From contig JAFUZO010000079.1 of NCBI GenBank assembly GCA_017476575.1, positions 1-64,000 on the forward strand: a DNA stretch of 64,000 bases. The letters run 5' to 3'. Shown here piece after piece: positions 17,069 to 26,133 of this stretch; position 1 is the stretch's first letter, and each line of letters starts with the position of its first letter. The notes below the pieces were generated by a model. That model was not told the origin of the DNA and ran no database searches. It worked only from the letters and a program-made list of their open reading frames with translations. A program made the translations under genes and the position numbers. This DNA comes from Bacteroidales bacterium. GTDB taxonomy: Bacteria > Bacteroidota > Bacteroidia > Bacteroidales > UBA932.

Positions 17069-17151
17069 ACACCTGCAAAATTTCCTCTCTGCAAAACACA
17101 GGGAAGAGAACACATCGAATACTGATAGTCAAATAGATACAACTCACGCTT

Positions 17152-17793
17152 ATGAAAGCCATCCTGATATACTCCGGCGGACTCGACAGCACGACGCTGC
17201 TGTATGAGTACCGGGACAGCATCGAACTGGCCGTGACCTTCGACTACGGGTCGAAGCATAACGCCCGCGAAATCGCCTGCGCCGTGGAAAACTGCCGACG
17301 GCTGGGCATCCGCCATCTTGTCATCCCGCTGGAATTCATCGGAAAGTACTTCCGGAGCGACCTGCTCTGCTCGGGCGGCGAAATTCCGGAAGGGCACTAC
17401 GCCGACGAGAATATGCGTTCGACCGTCGTTCCCTTCCGCAACGGCATCATGCTCGCCGTGGCGGCGGGCCTCGCCGAGAGCAACGACCTCGACACCGTCC
17501 TCATCGCCAACCACAGCGGCGACCATGCCATCTACCCGGACTGCCGCCCGGCATTCGTGGAGGCCTTCGATGCCGCAGCCCGGGCCGGCACCTACAACGG
17601 GGTCCGCATCGTCTCGCCCTACTGCGACATCACCAAGCGGGACATCGCCCTCCGGGGACAGGACCTCGGCATCGACTACAGCCTTACCTGGTCCTGCTAC
17701 AAGGGCGGGGCGCACCATTGCGGGGTCTGCGGGACCTGCACAGAGCGGAAAGAGGCCCTGGAGGGCTTCGACCCGACCGAATACGAACAATGA
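17152..17793 (+). CDS. queC: 7-cyano-7-deazaguanine synthase
   Basis: QueC makes preQ0 from 7-carboxy-7-deazaguanine and ammonia in the queuosine pathway. The 213-residue protein has the PP-loop ATP motif LIYSGGLDSTTLLYEY at the N-terminus and the zinc-binding cysteines in WSCYKGGAHHCGVCGTCTER near the C-terminus. It heads a run with queD and queE. I looked for a preQ1 riboswitch in the 83-bp leader and did not find a convincing one. Confidence 0.96.
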   Translation: MKAILIYSGGLDSTTLLYEYRDSIELAVTFDYGSKHNAREIACAVENCRRLGIRHLVIPLEFIGKYFRSDLLCSGGEIPEGHYADENMRSTVVPFRNGIMLAVAAGLAESNDLDTVLIANHSGDHAIYPDCRPAFVEAFDAAARAGTYNGVRIVSPYCDITKRDIALRGQDLGIDYSLTWSCYKGGAHHCGVCGTCTERKEALEGFDPTEYEQ

Positions 17794-17805
17794 AGTTCCA
17801 AGAAG

Positions 17806-18135
17806 ATGTACTACGTTTGCAAGAGACTGGAAATATCGTCCGCCCACAGCCTGATGCTCTCCTACGAGAGCAAGTGCGAGGCACTGCACGGCCACAACTG
17901 GATCGTGAAGATCTACTGCAAGAGCGAGACGCTCAACCAGGACGGCATGGTGACCGATTTCACCCTGATCAAGCGGCAGATCGGCGACGCCCTGGACCAT
18001 AAGAACCTCAACGAGGTATTCGACTTCAACCCGACCGCCGAGAACATCGCCCGCTGGATCTGCGACCATGTGGAGAACGCCTACCGGGTCGAGGTCTGGG
18101 AATCCGAGATGAACATGGCCGCCTACGAACGCTGA
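17806..18135 (+). CDS. queD: 6-carboxy-5,6,7,8-tetrahydropterin synthase
   Basis: QueD turns dihydroneopterin triphosphate into 6-carboxytetrahydropterin. The 109-residue protein is at the normal length. Zinc histidines are visible in SSAHSLML and ALHGHNW, with the catalytic Cys in SKCEALHGH. Later DHKNLN and PTAENIARWI match the family. It is 12 nt downstream of queC and 29 nt upstream of queE. Confidence 0.95.
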   Translation: MYYVCKRLEISSAHSLMLSYESKCEALHGHNWIVKIYCKSETLNQDGMVTDFTLIKRQIGDALDHKNLNEVFDFNPTAENIARWICDHVENAYRVEVWESEMNMAAYER

Positions 18136-18164
18136 CGTACCGGAACCTATGCCGAGACCATAAT

Positions 18165-18737
18165 ATGTACCAGGTCAACGAAATATTCTACAGCCTCCAG
18201 GGAGAGGGGTTCTGGACGGGGACAGCGATGGTCTTTGTCCGGCTGGGCGGGTGCAACCTCCGGTGTCCGTTCTGCGACACGGACCACTCCGCACGCACGC
18301 CGATGACGGCCGCAGCCATCCTCACCGAAGTACGGCGCATCGGCGGAGCGGTGCGCCGCATCTGCCTGACCGGCGGCGAGCCGTCACTCCAGGTGGATCC
18401 AGCCCTCGTCGAGCTGCTGCATGGGGCCGGTTATGTCCTCCACATCGAGACCAACGGAACCCGGAATCTCCCACAAGGCATCGACTGGGTGACCCTGAGC
18501 CCCAAGGAAGATGCCGCGGGGGTACAAGGCAACGGCCGCGTCGTCCTGGAACACGCCGACGAAGTCAAACTCGTCTTCCTCGGCACCGATGTCGAACGTT
18601 GGGCCTCCTTCCCAGCGACCTGGCACTTCCTCCAGCCCTGCTCCTGCGCCAATACGGACGAAACCATCCACTACATCCAAGCACATCCACACTGGCGCCT
18701 GTCCTTGCAGGCGCATAAATACTTATCCATCAGATGA
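18165..18737 (+). CDS. queE: 7-carboxy-7-deazaguanine synthase
   Basis: This radical SAM enzyme contracts carboxytetrahydropterin to 7-carboxy-7-deazaguanine. The 190-residue protein has the N-terminal EIFYSLQGEGFWTGT and the [4Fe-4S] motif GGCNLRCPFCDTDH (CxxxCxxC), then LTGGEPSLQ and ETNGTRNLP. It is of the short QueE type. Its stop overlaps the start of glpA by four bases, joining queuosine and glycerol-3-phosphate genes on one message. Confidence 0.95.
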   Translation: MYQVNEIFYSLQGEGFWTGTAMVFVRLGGCNLRCPFCDTDHSARTPMTAAAILTEVRRIGGAVRRICLTGGEPSLQVDPALVELLHGAGYVLHIETNGTRNLPQGIDWVTLSPKEDAAGVQGNGRVVLEHADEVKLVFLGTDVERWASFPATWHFLQPCSCANTDETIHYIQAHPHWRLSLQAHKYLSIR

Positions 18738-20329
18738 AACGAAACGACTATGACGTCATCATCGTCGGCGGCGGCATTACGGGCGCGGGCACGGCACGGG
18801 ACTGTGCTATGCGCGGCCTCAAGGTGCTCCTTGTCGAACGGCATGACATTGCCACAGGAGCCACCGGCCGCAACCACGGCCTGCTTCACTCCGGCGCCCG
18901 CTACGCCGTGACCGATCAAGAATCCGCCAACGAGTGCATCCGCGAGAACATGATCCTGCGGCGCATCGCCTCCCATTGCGTGGACGAGACCGACGGCCTG
19001 TTCATCACCCTGCCGGAAGACGACCTCAACTACCAGGCGAAGTTCGTCGAATCCTGCCTCGCCGCCGGTATCAGCGCTGAAATCCTGGACCCGAAGGAAG
19101 CCCTCCGGATGGAGCCCTCCGTCAACCCCGACCTCATCGGCGCCGTCAAGGTACCGGACGGCAGCGTGGACCCGTTCCGCCTCTGCGCCGCGAACATGCT
19201 GGACGCAAAACTGCATGGAGCCCAGGTTCTCCTGTACACGGAAGTGACGGAGTTCATCAAGGAAGGCGACATGGTCAAGGGCATCCGCACCTTCAACCAC
19301 CAGACGCATCAGAGCGCCGAATACTACGCCGCCATCACGGTCAACGCGGCCGGCATCTGGGGTCACCACGTCGCGGAGATGGCCGGTGTACCCATCGGGA
19401 TGTACCCGGCCAAGGGGGCCCTTCTGATCTTCGCACACCGGGTCAACGATGTCGTCATCAACCGCTGCCGTAAACCGGCCAATGCGGATATCCTCGTGCC
19501 AGGCGATACAGTCTGCGTCATCGGCACGACCTCGACCAAGATTCCCTTCGAGGAATGCGACAACGTCCGGGTCACCCCCGACGAGGTCAACCTCCTCATC
19601 GAGGAAGGTGCCAAACTCGCCCCGGCCCTCGCCAGCACCCGTATCCTGCGAGCCTATGCCGGTGTCCGTCCGCTCGTAAGCGCCGACAACGACCCGACCG
19701 GGCGCAACATCAGCCGCGGCATCGTCTGTCTCGACCATGAAACCCGTGACGGCGTGAAAGGATTCATCTCGATCACCGGCGGCAAACTTATGACTTACAG
19801 GCTCATGGCAGAAATGGCAACCGACCTGGTCTGCCGCAAGCTGCACGTCGACAAGGCCTGTGAAACCGCCACGTTGCCCCTGCCCGGCTCCGAAAGGAAG
19901 TCCTTCAAGGAGGTCGCCGAACAGATCTGGGAGAACCCGACCACCGCCCAGAAGGCCACGGCCGGACGCCTCGGTACCGGGGCTGCCCGGATCAAGGACA
20001 CCTCTCCCCTCGGCCAGTCCCTTATCTGCGAATGCGAGGAAGTCTCCGTCGGCGAAATCGATGCGGCTATCCAGCGGCTCGACGTGTCGAACCTCGTGGA
20101 CCTGCGTCGCCGGACCCGCGTGGGGATGGGCACCTGCCAGGGCGAACTCTGCGGCTGCCGCGCCGCCGGTCTGCTGGCACGGGCGCACGGATGCACCGAA
20201 AGGGCCCGCGCGGACCTCAAGGACTTCATGACCGAACGCTGGAAGGGGATGTACCCCATCGGCTGGGGCGACGCCCTCCGCGAGGCGGAATACACACAGT
20301 GGGTCTATAAACATGTATTAGGCGTATGA
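18734..20329 (+). CDS. glpA: Anaerobic glycerol-3-phosphate dehydrogenase, subunit A
   Basis: This is the catalytic FAD subunit of GlpABC, which oxidises glycerol-3-phosphate to dihydroxyacetone phosphate and passes electrons to menaquinone. The 531-residue protein has the FAD motif VIIVGGGITGAGTARDCAMRG at residue 9, GATGRNHGLLHSGARYA, and a C-terminal BFD-like [2Fe-2S] cysteine domain (CECEEVSVGEI and GTCQGELCGCR). The start is set by the ATGA overlap with queE. It is followed by glpB and glpC with four-base overlaps. Confidence 0.95.
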   Translation: MKRNDYDVIIVGGGITGAGTARDCAMRGLKVLLVERHDIATGATGRNHGLLHSGARYAVTDQESANECIRENMILRRIASHCVDETDGLFITLPEDDLNYQAKFVESCLAAGISAEILDPKEALRMEPSVNPDLIGAVKVPDGSVDPFRLCAANMLDAKLHGAQVLLYTEVTEFIKEGDMVKGIRTFNHQTHQSAEYYAAITVNAAGIWGHHVAEMAGVPIGMYPAKGALLIFAHRVNDVVINRCRKPANADILVPGDTVCVIGTTSTKIPFEECDNVRVTPDEVNLLIEEGAKLAPALASTRILRAYAGVRPLVSADNDPTGRNISRGIVCLDHETRDGVKGFISITGGKLMTYRLMAEMATDLVCRKLHVDKACETATLPLPGSERKSFKEVAEQIWENPTTAQKATAGRLGTGAARIKDTSPLGQSLICECEEVSVGEIDAAIQRLDVSNLVDLRRRTRVGMGTCQGELCGCRAAGLLARAHGCTERARADLKDFMTERWKGMYPIGWGDALREAEYTQWVYKHVLGV

Positions 20330-21462
20330 GATTCGATACCGTCATCATCGGCGGAGGTCTGGCAGGCCTCACCGCCGGCATCACTCTCCAGGAGGCGGGC
20401 CGGAAAACCGTCATCGTCAGCGCCGGCCAGAATGCCCTGCACTTCTTCTCCGGCACTTTCGAGTCGACAGAAGCAGAACGGGAGCGCATCACGGAGTTTT
20501 TCGTGCGGGCCGGAATCCCGGTCCATTTCCAGGACGGGCAACGCCTCATGCCCGCCGGGACCTTCCGCCCGGCCGCCCTCTCCCTGGAAGATGTCACCCT
20601 CTTCCCGCAGACACCCGTCTCCTCCAAGGCATTGATTGTCAATTTCTCAGGGTTCCACGACTTCTTCACGGCCTTCCTGGCGGAAGGACTGGAGAAGAAC
20701 GGGACAACGTGCCGCATCTGCACCCTCGACCTGCCCGAGATGGAACATCTGCGGCTCAGTCCCAGCGAGATGCGGTCCGTCAACATCGCCCGCGTCATGG
20801 ACAGCTGCTGGGAGAAGGCCGTCGCCGACATCCGGGTCATGCACAAGGATGAAGACCTCATCCTCCTTCCCCAGGTGTTCGGACTCAAGGACGCCTCCAT
20901 CCCCGGGAAAATCCTCGCCGCCCTGCCGGCCCGGGCCGCCTTCATCGGCACCATGCCCCCGTCCGTGCCGGGCATCCGCACCCAGATGCAACTGAAACGG
21001 CGCTATGAAATCCTCGGCGGCACCTTCCTGATGGGCGACGAAGTCACCTCGGCCGCCATCCATGACGGGGTGGTCAGCAGTATCACCACCCGCAACCTCG
21101 ACACCAGCCGCATCTTCGGAGAGTATTTCATCCTGGCTTCCGGCGGATATTTCTCCAAGGGACTGGCCGCCACGCCGGTCCAGGTCGTCGAGCCGCTCTT
21201 CAGACTGGATGTCGCCTTCGAGGAGGACCGCAACGGATGGTACCGACAGGACTTCTTCGCCGACCAGCCGTATATGGACTTCGGCGTAAAGACCGACGCG
21301 GACCTCCATGCCGTCAAAGACGGACAGCCGCTCAAGAACCTGTTCGCTGTCGGGTCCATCCTCGGCGGCACCCGCCCGGATTTCGGCTCGGCCGCCGGCC
21401 TTGCCCTGCGCACCGCCTTCGCAGCAGCCGATGCGATAACCACCTCTAAACCCCAGGAATGA
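20326..21462 (+). CDS. glpB: Anaerobic glycerol-3-phosphate dehydrogenase, subunit B
   Basis: The 378-residue flavoprotein subunit has an N-terminal dinucleotide fold (TVIIGGGLAGLTAGITLQEAG) and the GlpB-type C-terminus (FAVGSILGGTRPDFGSAAGLAL). It overlaps glpA and glpC by four bases each. Together with GlpA it forms the catalytic dimer that docks on GlpC at the membrane. It is a little shorter than the E. coli subunit. Confidence 0.92.
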   Translation: MRFDTVIIGGGLAGLTAGITLQEAGRKTVIVSAGQNALHFFSGTFESTEAERERITEFFVRAGIPVHFQDGQRLMPAGTFRPAALSLEDVTLFPQTPVSSKALIVNFSGFHDFFTAFLAEGLEKNGTTCRICTLDLPEMEHLRLSPSEMRSVNIARVMDSCWEKAVADIRVMHKDEDLILLPQVFGLKDASIPGKILAALPARAAFIGTMPPSVPGIRTQMQLKRRYEILGGTFLMGDEVTSAAIHDGVVSSITTRNLDTSRIFGEYFILASGGYFSKGLAATPVQVVEPLFRLDVAFEEDRNGWYRQDFFADQPYMDFGVKTDADLHAVKDGQPLKNLFAVGSILGGTRPDFGSAAGLALRTAFAAADAITTSKPQE

Positions 21463-22676
21463 TGACCCTCCAGGAATATACCGCCAGCGCGCACAACTTC
21501 GAAGAGTGCATGAAATGCACCATCTGTACGGCCTACTGCCCCGTCGTACCGGTCAATCCGCGCTACCCGGGCCCGAAGCAGGCCGGGCCGGACGGAGAAC
21601 GTCTCCGCCTCAAGGACCCATACTTCTTCAACAAAGCTCTCAAGTACTGCCTCAACTGCAAACGTTGCGAGGTGGTCTGTCCGTCGGGCGTGAAGGTGGC
21701 CGACATCATCCAGGCCGCCCGTATCAAGTACGACCGCTCCAAACCGAAAATCCGCGACCGGATGCTGGCGGGCACTGATTTCATGGGCACCCTCGCCCGC
21801 CCCTTCGCACCCATCGTCAACGGCATGACCGGTCTCGGCGCCACCAAGGCCGTGCTGGACGCCACCCTCGCCATCGACCGGCACCGCACCTTCCCGAAAT
21901 ACAGCGCCCACGGCTTCGAGGGATGGCTGAAGCGCCATGCCCGCGAGCAGGCCAAGTTCGAGCGGCAGGTCGCCTATTTCCACGGCTGCTACGTCAACTA
22001 CAACTTCCCGCAACTCGGCAAAGACCTGGTAAAGGTCCTCAACGCCCTCGGCGTCGGCGTCCAGTTGCTGGAGGGCGAGAAGTGCTGCGGGGTCGCCATG
22101 ATCTCCAATGGCATGACCCGGGAGGCGACCCGGCACGCGCAGCACAACGTGTCCGTCCTGCAGAAGGCCGTGGACAAGGGACTGACCGTCGTCACGACCT
22201 CCTCGACCTGCACCTTCACCATCCGGGACGAGTACCCGGAACTCCTGAAGGTCGACAATGCCGGCGTCCGCGACGCCCTCGTGCTCGCCACCCGGTACAT
22301 CTACCAGGCCCTTGAATCCGGCGCGGCCACCCTCCGGTTCCGGGAGGACTACCACGCCCGCATCGCCTACCATACCCCCTGCCACCTCGAAAAACTCGGG
22401 TGGGGCCTCTTCTCGCAGGAACTGCTCAAGATGATTCCAGGAGTGGAGTTCATCCTGCTGGATTCCAACTGCTGCGGCATCGCCGGCACCTACGGGTTCA
22501 AGAAGGAGAACTACGAAGCTTCCCAGGCCATCGGGAAACCGCTCTTCGACCAGGTCGAGGCCGTGAATCCCGACTTCATCGCCTGTGACTGCGAAACCTG
22601 CAAGTGGCAGCTGGAAATGTCTACCGGCTACACGGTCAAGCATCCCATCTCCATCCTCGCCGAGGCCCTGGCCTGA
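21459..22676 (+). CDS. glpC: Anaerobic glycerol-3-phosphate dehydrogenase, subunit C
   Basis: The 405-residue iron-sulfur subunit links the GlpAB dimer to the membrane quinone pool. It has two N-terminal [4Fe-4S] motifs (CMKCTICTAYCPV and CLNCKRCEVVCPSG) and two CCG domains (FHGCYVNYNFPQLG...CCGVAMI and TPCHLEKLG...CCGIAGTYGFKKENY), as in heterodisulfide-reductase-like quinone-interacting proteins. It is the last gene before a strong hairpin terminator. Confidence 0.94.
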   Translation: MMTLQEYTASAHNFEECMKCTICTAYCPVVPVNPRYPGPKQAGPDGERLRLKDPYFFNKALKYCLNCKRCEVVCPSGVKVADIIQAARIKYDRSKPKIRDRMLAGTDFMGTLARPFAPIVNGMTGLGATKAVLDATLAIDRHRTFPKYSAHGFEGWLKRHAREQAKFERQVAYFHGCYVNYNFPQLGKDLVKVLNALGVGVQLLEGEKCCGVAMISNGMTREATRHAQHNVSVLQKAVDKGLTVVTTSSTCTFTIRDEYPELLKVDNAGVRDALVLATRYIYQALESGAATLRFREDYHARIAYHTPCHLEKLGWGLFSQELLKMIPGVEFILLDSNCCGIAGTYGFKKENYEASQAIGKPLFDQVEAVNPDFIACDCETCKWQLEMSTGYTVKHPISILAEALA

Positions 22677-22696
22677 ACCCGTGCCCGTGCCCACAC

Positions 22697-22755
22697 AAAA
22701 CGTGGATGGAATGAATGCCCGTCAACGGCTTTCCATCCACGTTTTCCTTGTTTTT
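22697..22755 (+). terminator. Terminator of the que-glp operon
   Basis: The arms AAAACGTGGATGGAA (22697-22711) and TTCCATCCACGTTTT (22731-22745) form a perfect 15-bp stem followed by CCTTGTTTTT. The flanking A and T runs make it capable of acting on both strands. Confidence 0.85.
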
Positions 22756-22792
22756 CATGGCCAGAGGCGACCCCAAGCCCCCTTCCGTCCAC

Positions 22793-22823
22793 AAAAAACC
22801 CGGATTCATGGATAGAATCCGGG
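22793..22823 (-). terminator. Terminator of the DUF6340 gene
   Basis: CCCGGATTC (22799-22807) pairs with GAATCCGGG (22815-22823) around a 7-nt loop. On the minus strand it is followed by TTTTTT. It ends the rimO-DUF6340 transcript. Confidence 0.88.
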
Positions 22824-22831
22824 AGAGGGCG

Positions 22832-23761
22832 CTATTTCCGGGCCTCGATGCGCTTACGGAGGCCAGGAGAGAGGGAAAGTGAAAACGCATCGTCGGCCTG
22901 GTCGAGCCATTTTTCGGCCAGAGGCAGGTCGCCGAGCATGTAGAAGGCCAGGGCCAGGTTGTACGAGGCACAGGCGCGCTTCTCGCCGTTCTTCGGTGAC
23001 AGGAGTTTGAGCCAGAGGTCGATGGCCTTGTGCCACTGGTAGGAGAAGGCATACTCCGCCGCTTCGGTCCACCGGTCGTCGAGGTTGTCGTAATAATAGA
23101 GGCTGTACCGCTCGGTCCTCCAGGTGGACAGGAAAGGATTGGATGTCTGCGTGCCGACATTGTGCGCCGCCGTCCCGAGGGACGAGAGGGCCTTCTCTGC
23201 CAGAAAAGACGTCGCCGTGATACCGTTATTGTAGACACGGGTCCGGAGGACGCTGGAACCGCCGAAGCGCTTCACCTGGTCAGAGGTATCCATGCTGTCA
23301 TACACATGGACGCGGGATGAAAAAGGAATCTGCGCTGGAGCGACGAAGGCGGAATCCACGCTCCGGGCATGCTGGACCACCATGTTCTCGCCGAAGGCCA
23401 CTTCGCCGAAGGATGGTGCCTCCAACAGGAAGATGACATCGTCGCCGCTGTCCATGACGAGCCCGTGCATGAGGTCGAGGGTCACGCTGTCCGCGGGGAC
23501 CTTGTAGATGGAGATGACCTGGGCTCCGCCGAAATAGTCCTCCTCCAGGCTGGCGGCCAGACCGGAGGCCACGGCGGAACTGAACAGGGTGTCCACCGGC
23601 GTGCCGTCATCCATGTAGACGACGGCGATGGACTTGCGGGAAAGGTCGATACCCGACTTGGACGGGTAGCGCATCTCGACATTCATGGTCAGGGTCTGCG
23701 GCGAGCAGGCGGCCATGAGGAGGGCGGCAGAGGCCCATGCTATGACAGGTAAACTTCTCAT
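22832..23761 (-). CDS. DUF6340-type lipoprotein
   Basis: The 309-residue protein starts at 23761, where a signal peptide with lipobox LLMAAC follows. An upstream start would extend into rimO. The body has the Bacteroidota DUF6340 pattern: an N-terminal segment after the anchor (KSIAVVYMDDGTPVD) and a C-terminal TPR-like helical region (EYAFSYQWHKAIDLWLKL, ASYNLALAFYMLGDLPLAEKWL). It is probably attached to a membrane facing the periplasm. Function unknown. It is separated from rimO by 2 nt. Confidence 0.78.
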   Translation of the reverse strand: MRSLPVIAWASAALLMAACSPQTLTMNVEMRYPSKSGIDLSRKSIAVVYMDDGTPVDTLFSSAVASGLAASLEEDYFGGAQVISIYKVPADSVTLDLMHGLVMDSGDDVIFLLEAPSFGEVAFGENMVVQHARSVDSAFVAPAQIPFSSRVHVYDSMDTSDQVKRFGGSSVLRTRVYNNGITATSFLAEKALSSLGTAAHNVGTQTSNPFLSTWRTERYSLYYYDNLDDRWTEAAEYAFSYQWHKAIDLWLKLLSPKNGEKRACASYNLALAFYMLGDLPLAEKWLDQADDAFSLSLSPGLRKRIEARK

Positions 23762-23763
23762 CT

Positions 23764-25062
23764 TTAAACGATTTGAGCCGTCAGGTCGTATTCGTCGGCA
23801 CCGGTGATACGGACCTGGATGAACCCGCCGACGAGCCCCTTCGCAGCGGCCGCATCGCACGGCACCAGGATTTCGCCGTCCACCTCCGGACTCTCGAACT
23901 CGCTGCGGCACACCAGGGTGCCGTCCACGAAGTCATCCACCAGCACCCGGACCTCCGTTCCGACCCTGGACTGGTTATATGCAAGAGAAATGCCACGCTG
24001 GACCTCCATGAGTCGGTCGAGCCGGTTCTTCTTGGTCCGTGGCGAGATTGTGTCCGCAAAGTGTGCCGCGCCGTAGGTTCCCTCCTCCTCCGAATAGGTG
24101 AAAGCGCCCAGGCGCTCGAACTTCGCCTCCCGGACGAAATCCAGGAGTTGGCTGAAGGCATGCGGGGATTCGCCGGGATGGCCGACAATCATCGTGGTAC
24201 GGAGGACAACGCCCGGCACCTTCTCGCGCATCCGCGCGATGAGGTTCCGGGTCCAGGCTCCGTCGACATGGCGCCGCATGGGTTCCAGCACCCGGTCGGA
24301 GATGTGCTGGAGCGGGATGTCCATGTAGCGGCACACCTTGGGGTTCTCCGCCATCTCGGTGAGCACGTCCTCCGGGAAGTCGGCCGGATACGAATAGTGG
24401 ATCCGGATCCATTCGATGCCCTTCACGGCGGACAGGCGGCGCAGCAGGTCGGCCAAGACCCGCTTCCGGTACAGGTCCAGCCCGTAATAGGTCGTATCCT
24501 GGGCGATGAGGACCAGTTCCCGGATGCCCTGGGCAGCCAGGTCCTCGGCCTCCCGGACCAGCACGTCCATCGGGACGGAGCGGTGGCGGCCCCGGATAGA
24601 CGGGATGGCGCAGTAGGAACAGTGGCGGTCGCAGCCCTCGGAGATTTTCAAGTAGGCATAGGCATGGCGGCCGTCCGTGAGGATGCGGCGATGGTCGGCA
24701 CCATGGTCCGGACGGCAGCCGAGCGCTTCCACCAGCGGGTCCAGTTCGCGGGCGCCGAACCAGCCGTCCACCTCGGGAATCAGTCCCGGCAGCTCTGCCA
24801 TGTAGCGCTGGGAGAGACAGCCACAGACGAGCAGACGGCCGACATCACCGGACTTCCGGCGCTCCGCCGCCTGAAGGATGGTCTGGATAGACTGCTCCTT
24901 GGCGTCTCCGATGAAGCCGCAAGTATTGATGAGAAGGACATCCACAGGTCCCGCCTCCCCTTCAGGCACGAGCCGGTAGGCATCGCGTACCTGATACAGC
25001 AGGTGCTCCGTATCGACTGTGTTCTTGGAGCAGCCCAGGGTGATGACCTGCAGGGACGGCAT
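23764..25062 (-). CDS. rimO: Ribosomal protein uS12 methylthiotransferase
   Basis: RimO adds a methylthio group to the conserved aspartate of ribosomal protein S12. The 432-residue protein has the N-terminal UPF0004 cysteines (TLGCSKNTVDTE, NTCGFIGDA, VCGCLSQRY), the radical SAM motif GCDRHCSYCAIP, and a C-terminal TRAM domain (VLVDDFVDGTLVCRSEFESPEVDG). The start at 25062 (MPSLQVITLG) is chosen because upstream residues have no homology and overlap the preceding gene. It is 1 nt downstream of the DUF5606 stop. Confidence 0.95.
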   Translation of the reverse strand: MPSLQVITLGCSKNTVDTEHLLYQVRDAYRLVPEGEAGPVDVLLINTCGFIGDAKEQSIQTILQAAERRKSGDVGRLLVCGCLSQRYMAELPGLIPEVDGWFGARELDPLVEALGCRPDHGADHRRILTDGRHAYAYLKISEGCDRHCSYCAIPSIRGRHRSVPMDVLVREAEDLAAQGIRELVLIAQDTTYYGLDLYRKRVLADLLRRLSAVKGIEWIRIHYSYPADFPEDVLTEMAENPKVCRYMDIPLQHISDRVLEPMRRHVDGAWTRNLIARMREKVPGVVLRTTMIVGHPGESPHAFSQLLDFVREAKFERLGAFTYSEEEGTYGAAHFADTISPRTKKNRLDRLMEVQRGISLAYNQSRVGTEVRVLVDDFVDGTLVCRSEFESPEVDGEILVPCDAAAAKGLVGGFIQVRITGADEYDLTAQIV

Positions 25063-25063
25063 G

Positions 25064-25486
25064 CTACTCCCCGGGGGCCTCCTCCTCCCCTTCCACGGTG
25101 AAATCAAGGGAGGCGTAGTGCTTGAGTTCGTTGTACCACTCAACGACCTTCTTCATGTGGGAGACATAGAACCGGTCGCCGTCGTAGTCCGGAAGGGCCT
25201 GGGCGAAGAGGGCCTTGAGTTCGTCAGCGGAAGCCTTGGCGCCCGGGGCGTCGGCCTCGCCGAGCACGTCGTGCATCTTGCCGAACACTTCCTGGAGTTT
25301 CACTTCGCCCTCGGAGGTGTAGATGGAGATGTCGGCGAGGGTGGTGATGCCGCTGGCCGCACCGAAATTCGAGCGCTTCCTGTCGCCGAGGGCTTCCACG
25401 ATGGCACCACTGCGGGACTGGGCGATATAGTTGAACAAGCCGTGCCGGCCACGGATGGAGAGGATTTTTGTCAGGTCTGTTTTCAT
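25064..25486 (-). CDS. DUF5606 protein
   Basis: The 140-residue protein begins MKTDLTKILSIRGRHGLFNYI, the conserved start of DUF5606, a small Bacteroidota family with an SH3-like N-terminal part. The C-terminal half is helical (HMKKVVEWYNELKHYAS) with an acidic tail. It has its own TATCTTTG promoter and is directly followed by rimO. Biochemical function unknown. Confidence 0.8.
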   Translation of the reverse strand: MKTDLTKILSIRGRHGLFNYIAQSRSGAIVEALGDRKRSNFGAASGITTLADISIYTSEGEVKLQEVFGKMHDVLGEADAPGAKASADELKALFAQALPDYDGDRFYVSHMKKVVEWYNELKHYASLDFTVEGEEEAPGE

Positions 25487-25511
25487 CGTTTCAAAGGGAT
25501 ATTGAGATATA

Positions 25512-25519
25512 CAAAGATA
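25512..25519 (-). promoter_or_regulatory. Promoter of DUF5606-rimO-DUF6340, -7 box
   Basis: TATCTTTG on the minus strand lies in the 37-bp gap after coaE and 25 nt before the ATG at 25486. Confidence 0.6.
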
Positions 25520-25523
25520 AACA

Positions 25524-26129
25524 TTATTTCTGATATAAGGTGGCGAATACCCGGTCTACTTCGGCCGGCAGCTCCTCCAAGGAGCCCTCGTTCACCAGCA
25601 TCTGGTCCACCCGGCTCCGGTCCTCCGGCTGCTGCGCCATGCGCAGGCGTACCTGTTCCTCCGGAACCCCGTCGCGGGCGGCGGCACGGGCAGCACGGAG
25701 GGCGGCCCCGGCCTCGACCCAGACCACCTTGTCCCCCACCCCCGCAAAAGCGGGTTTGGAGAGGATGACGGCCGATTCCAGAACGACGAACGGCACCGGC
25801 CCATAGCCCCACCCCGCTGGATCCTGCTGTCCTTTCCAGACGGTAAAATCTTCCAGGACTGCAGGATAGACCAGTCCTTCTACCAACGCACACTTTCGGC
25901 TGTCCCGGAAAATCAGCTCCGCAAGAAGGCCGCGGTCAAGCTGCCCCTGAGCATCGCGCAACGGGACACCCAGCGCCTCCTCCATCCGGTCGACAAGGTC
26001 AGGATGCCGCTCATAAAGCGATTTGGTGCGGGCATCGGAATCATAGACCGGCACACCACGGGAAGCCAGGTAGGCGCAAACCCGGGACTTACCGCTCCCG
26101 ATGCCGCCGGTGATGATGACGGTTTCCAT
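25524..26129 (-). CDS. coaE: Dephospho-CoA kinase
   Basis: CoaE phosphorylates dephospho-CoA in the last step of CoA synthesis. The 201-residue protein has the P-loop TGGIGSGKSRVCAYLASRG at the N-terminus, VYDSDARTKSLY with the catalytic Asp, and the lid and C-terminal RMAQQPEDRSRVDQMLVNEG motif. It lies 4 nt after ybbR in the nusB cluster. Confidence 0.95.
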   Translation of the reverse strand: METVIITGGIGSGKSRVCAYLASRGVPVYDSDARTKSLYERHPDLVDRMEEALGVPLRDAQGQLDRGLLAELIFRDSRKCALVEGLVYPAVLEDFTVWKGQQDPAGWGYGPVPFVVLESAVILSKPAFAGVGDKVVWVEAGAALRAARAAARDGVPEEQVRLRMAQQPEDRSRVDQMLVNEGSLEELPAEVDRVFATLYQK

Positions 26130-26133
26130 GGCG

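Noticed and set aside
17069..17151. Possible preQ1 riboswitch before queC
   Set aside because: The leader has weak CTCT/AGAG pairing but neither a preQ1-I aptamer core nor the A-rich tail. Not supported.
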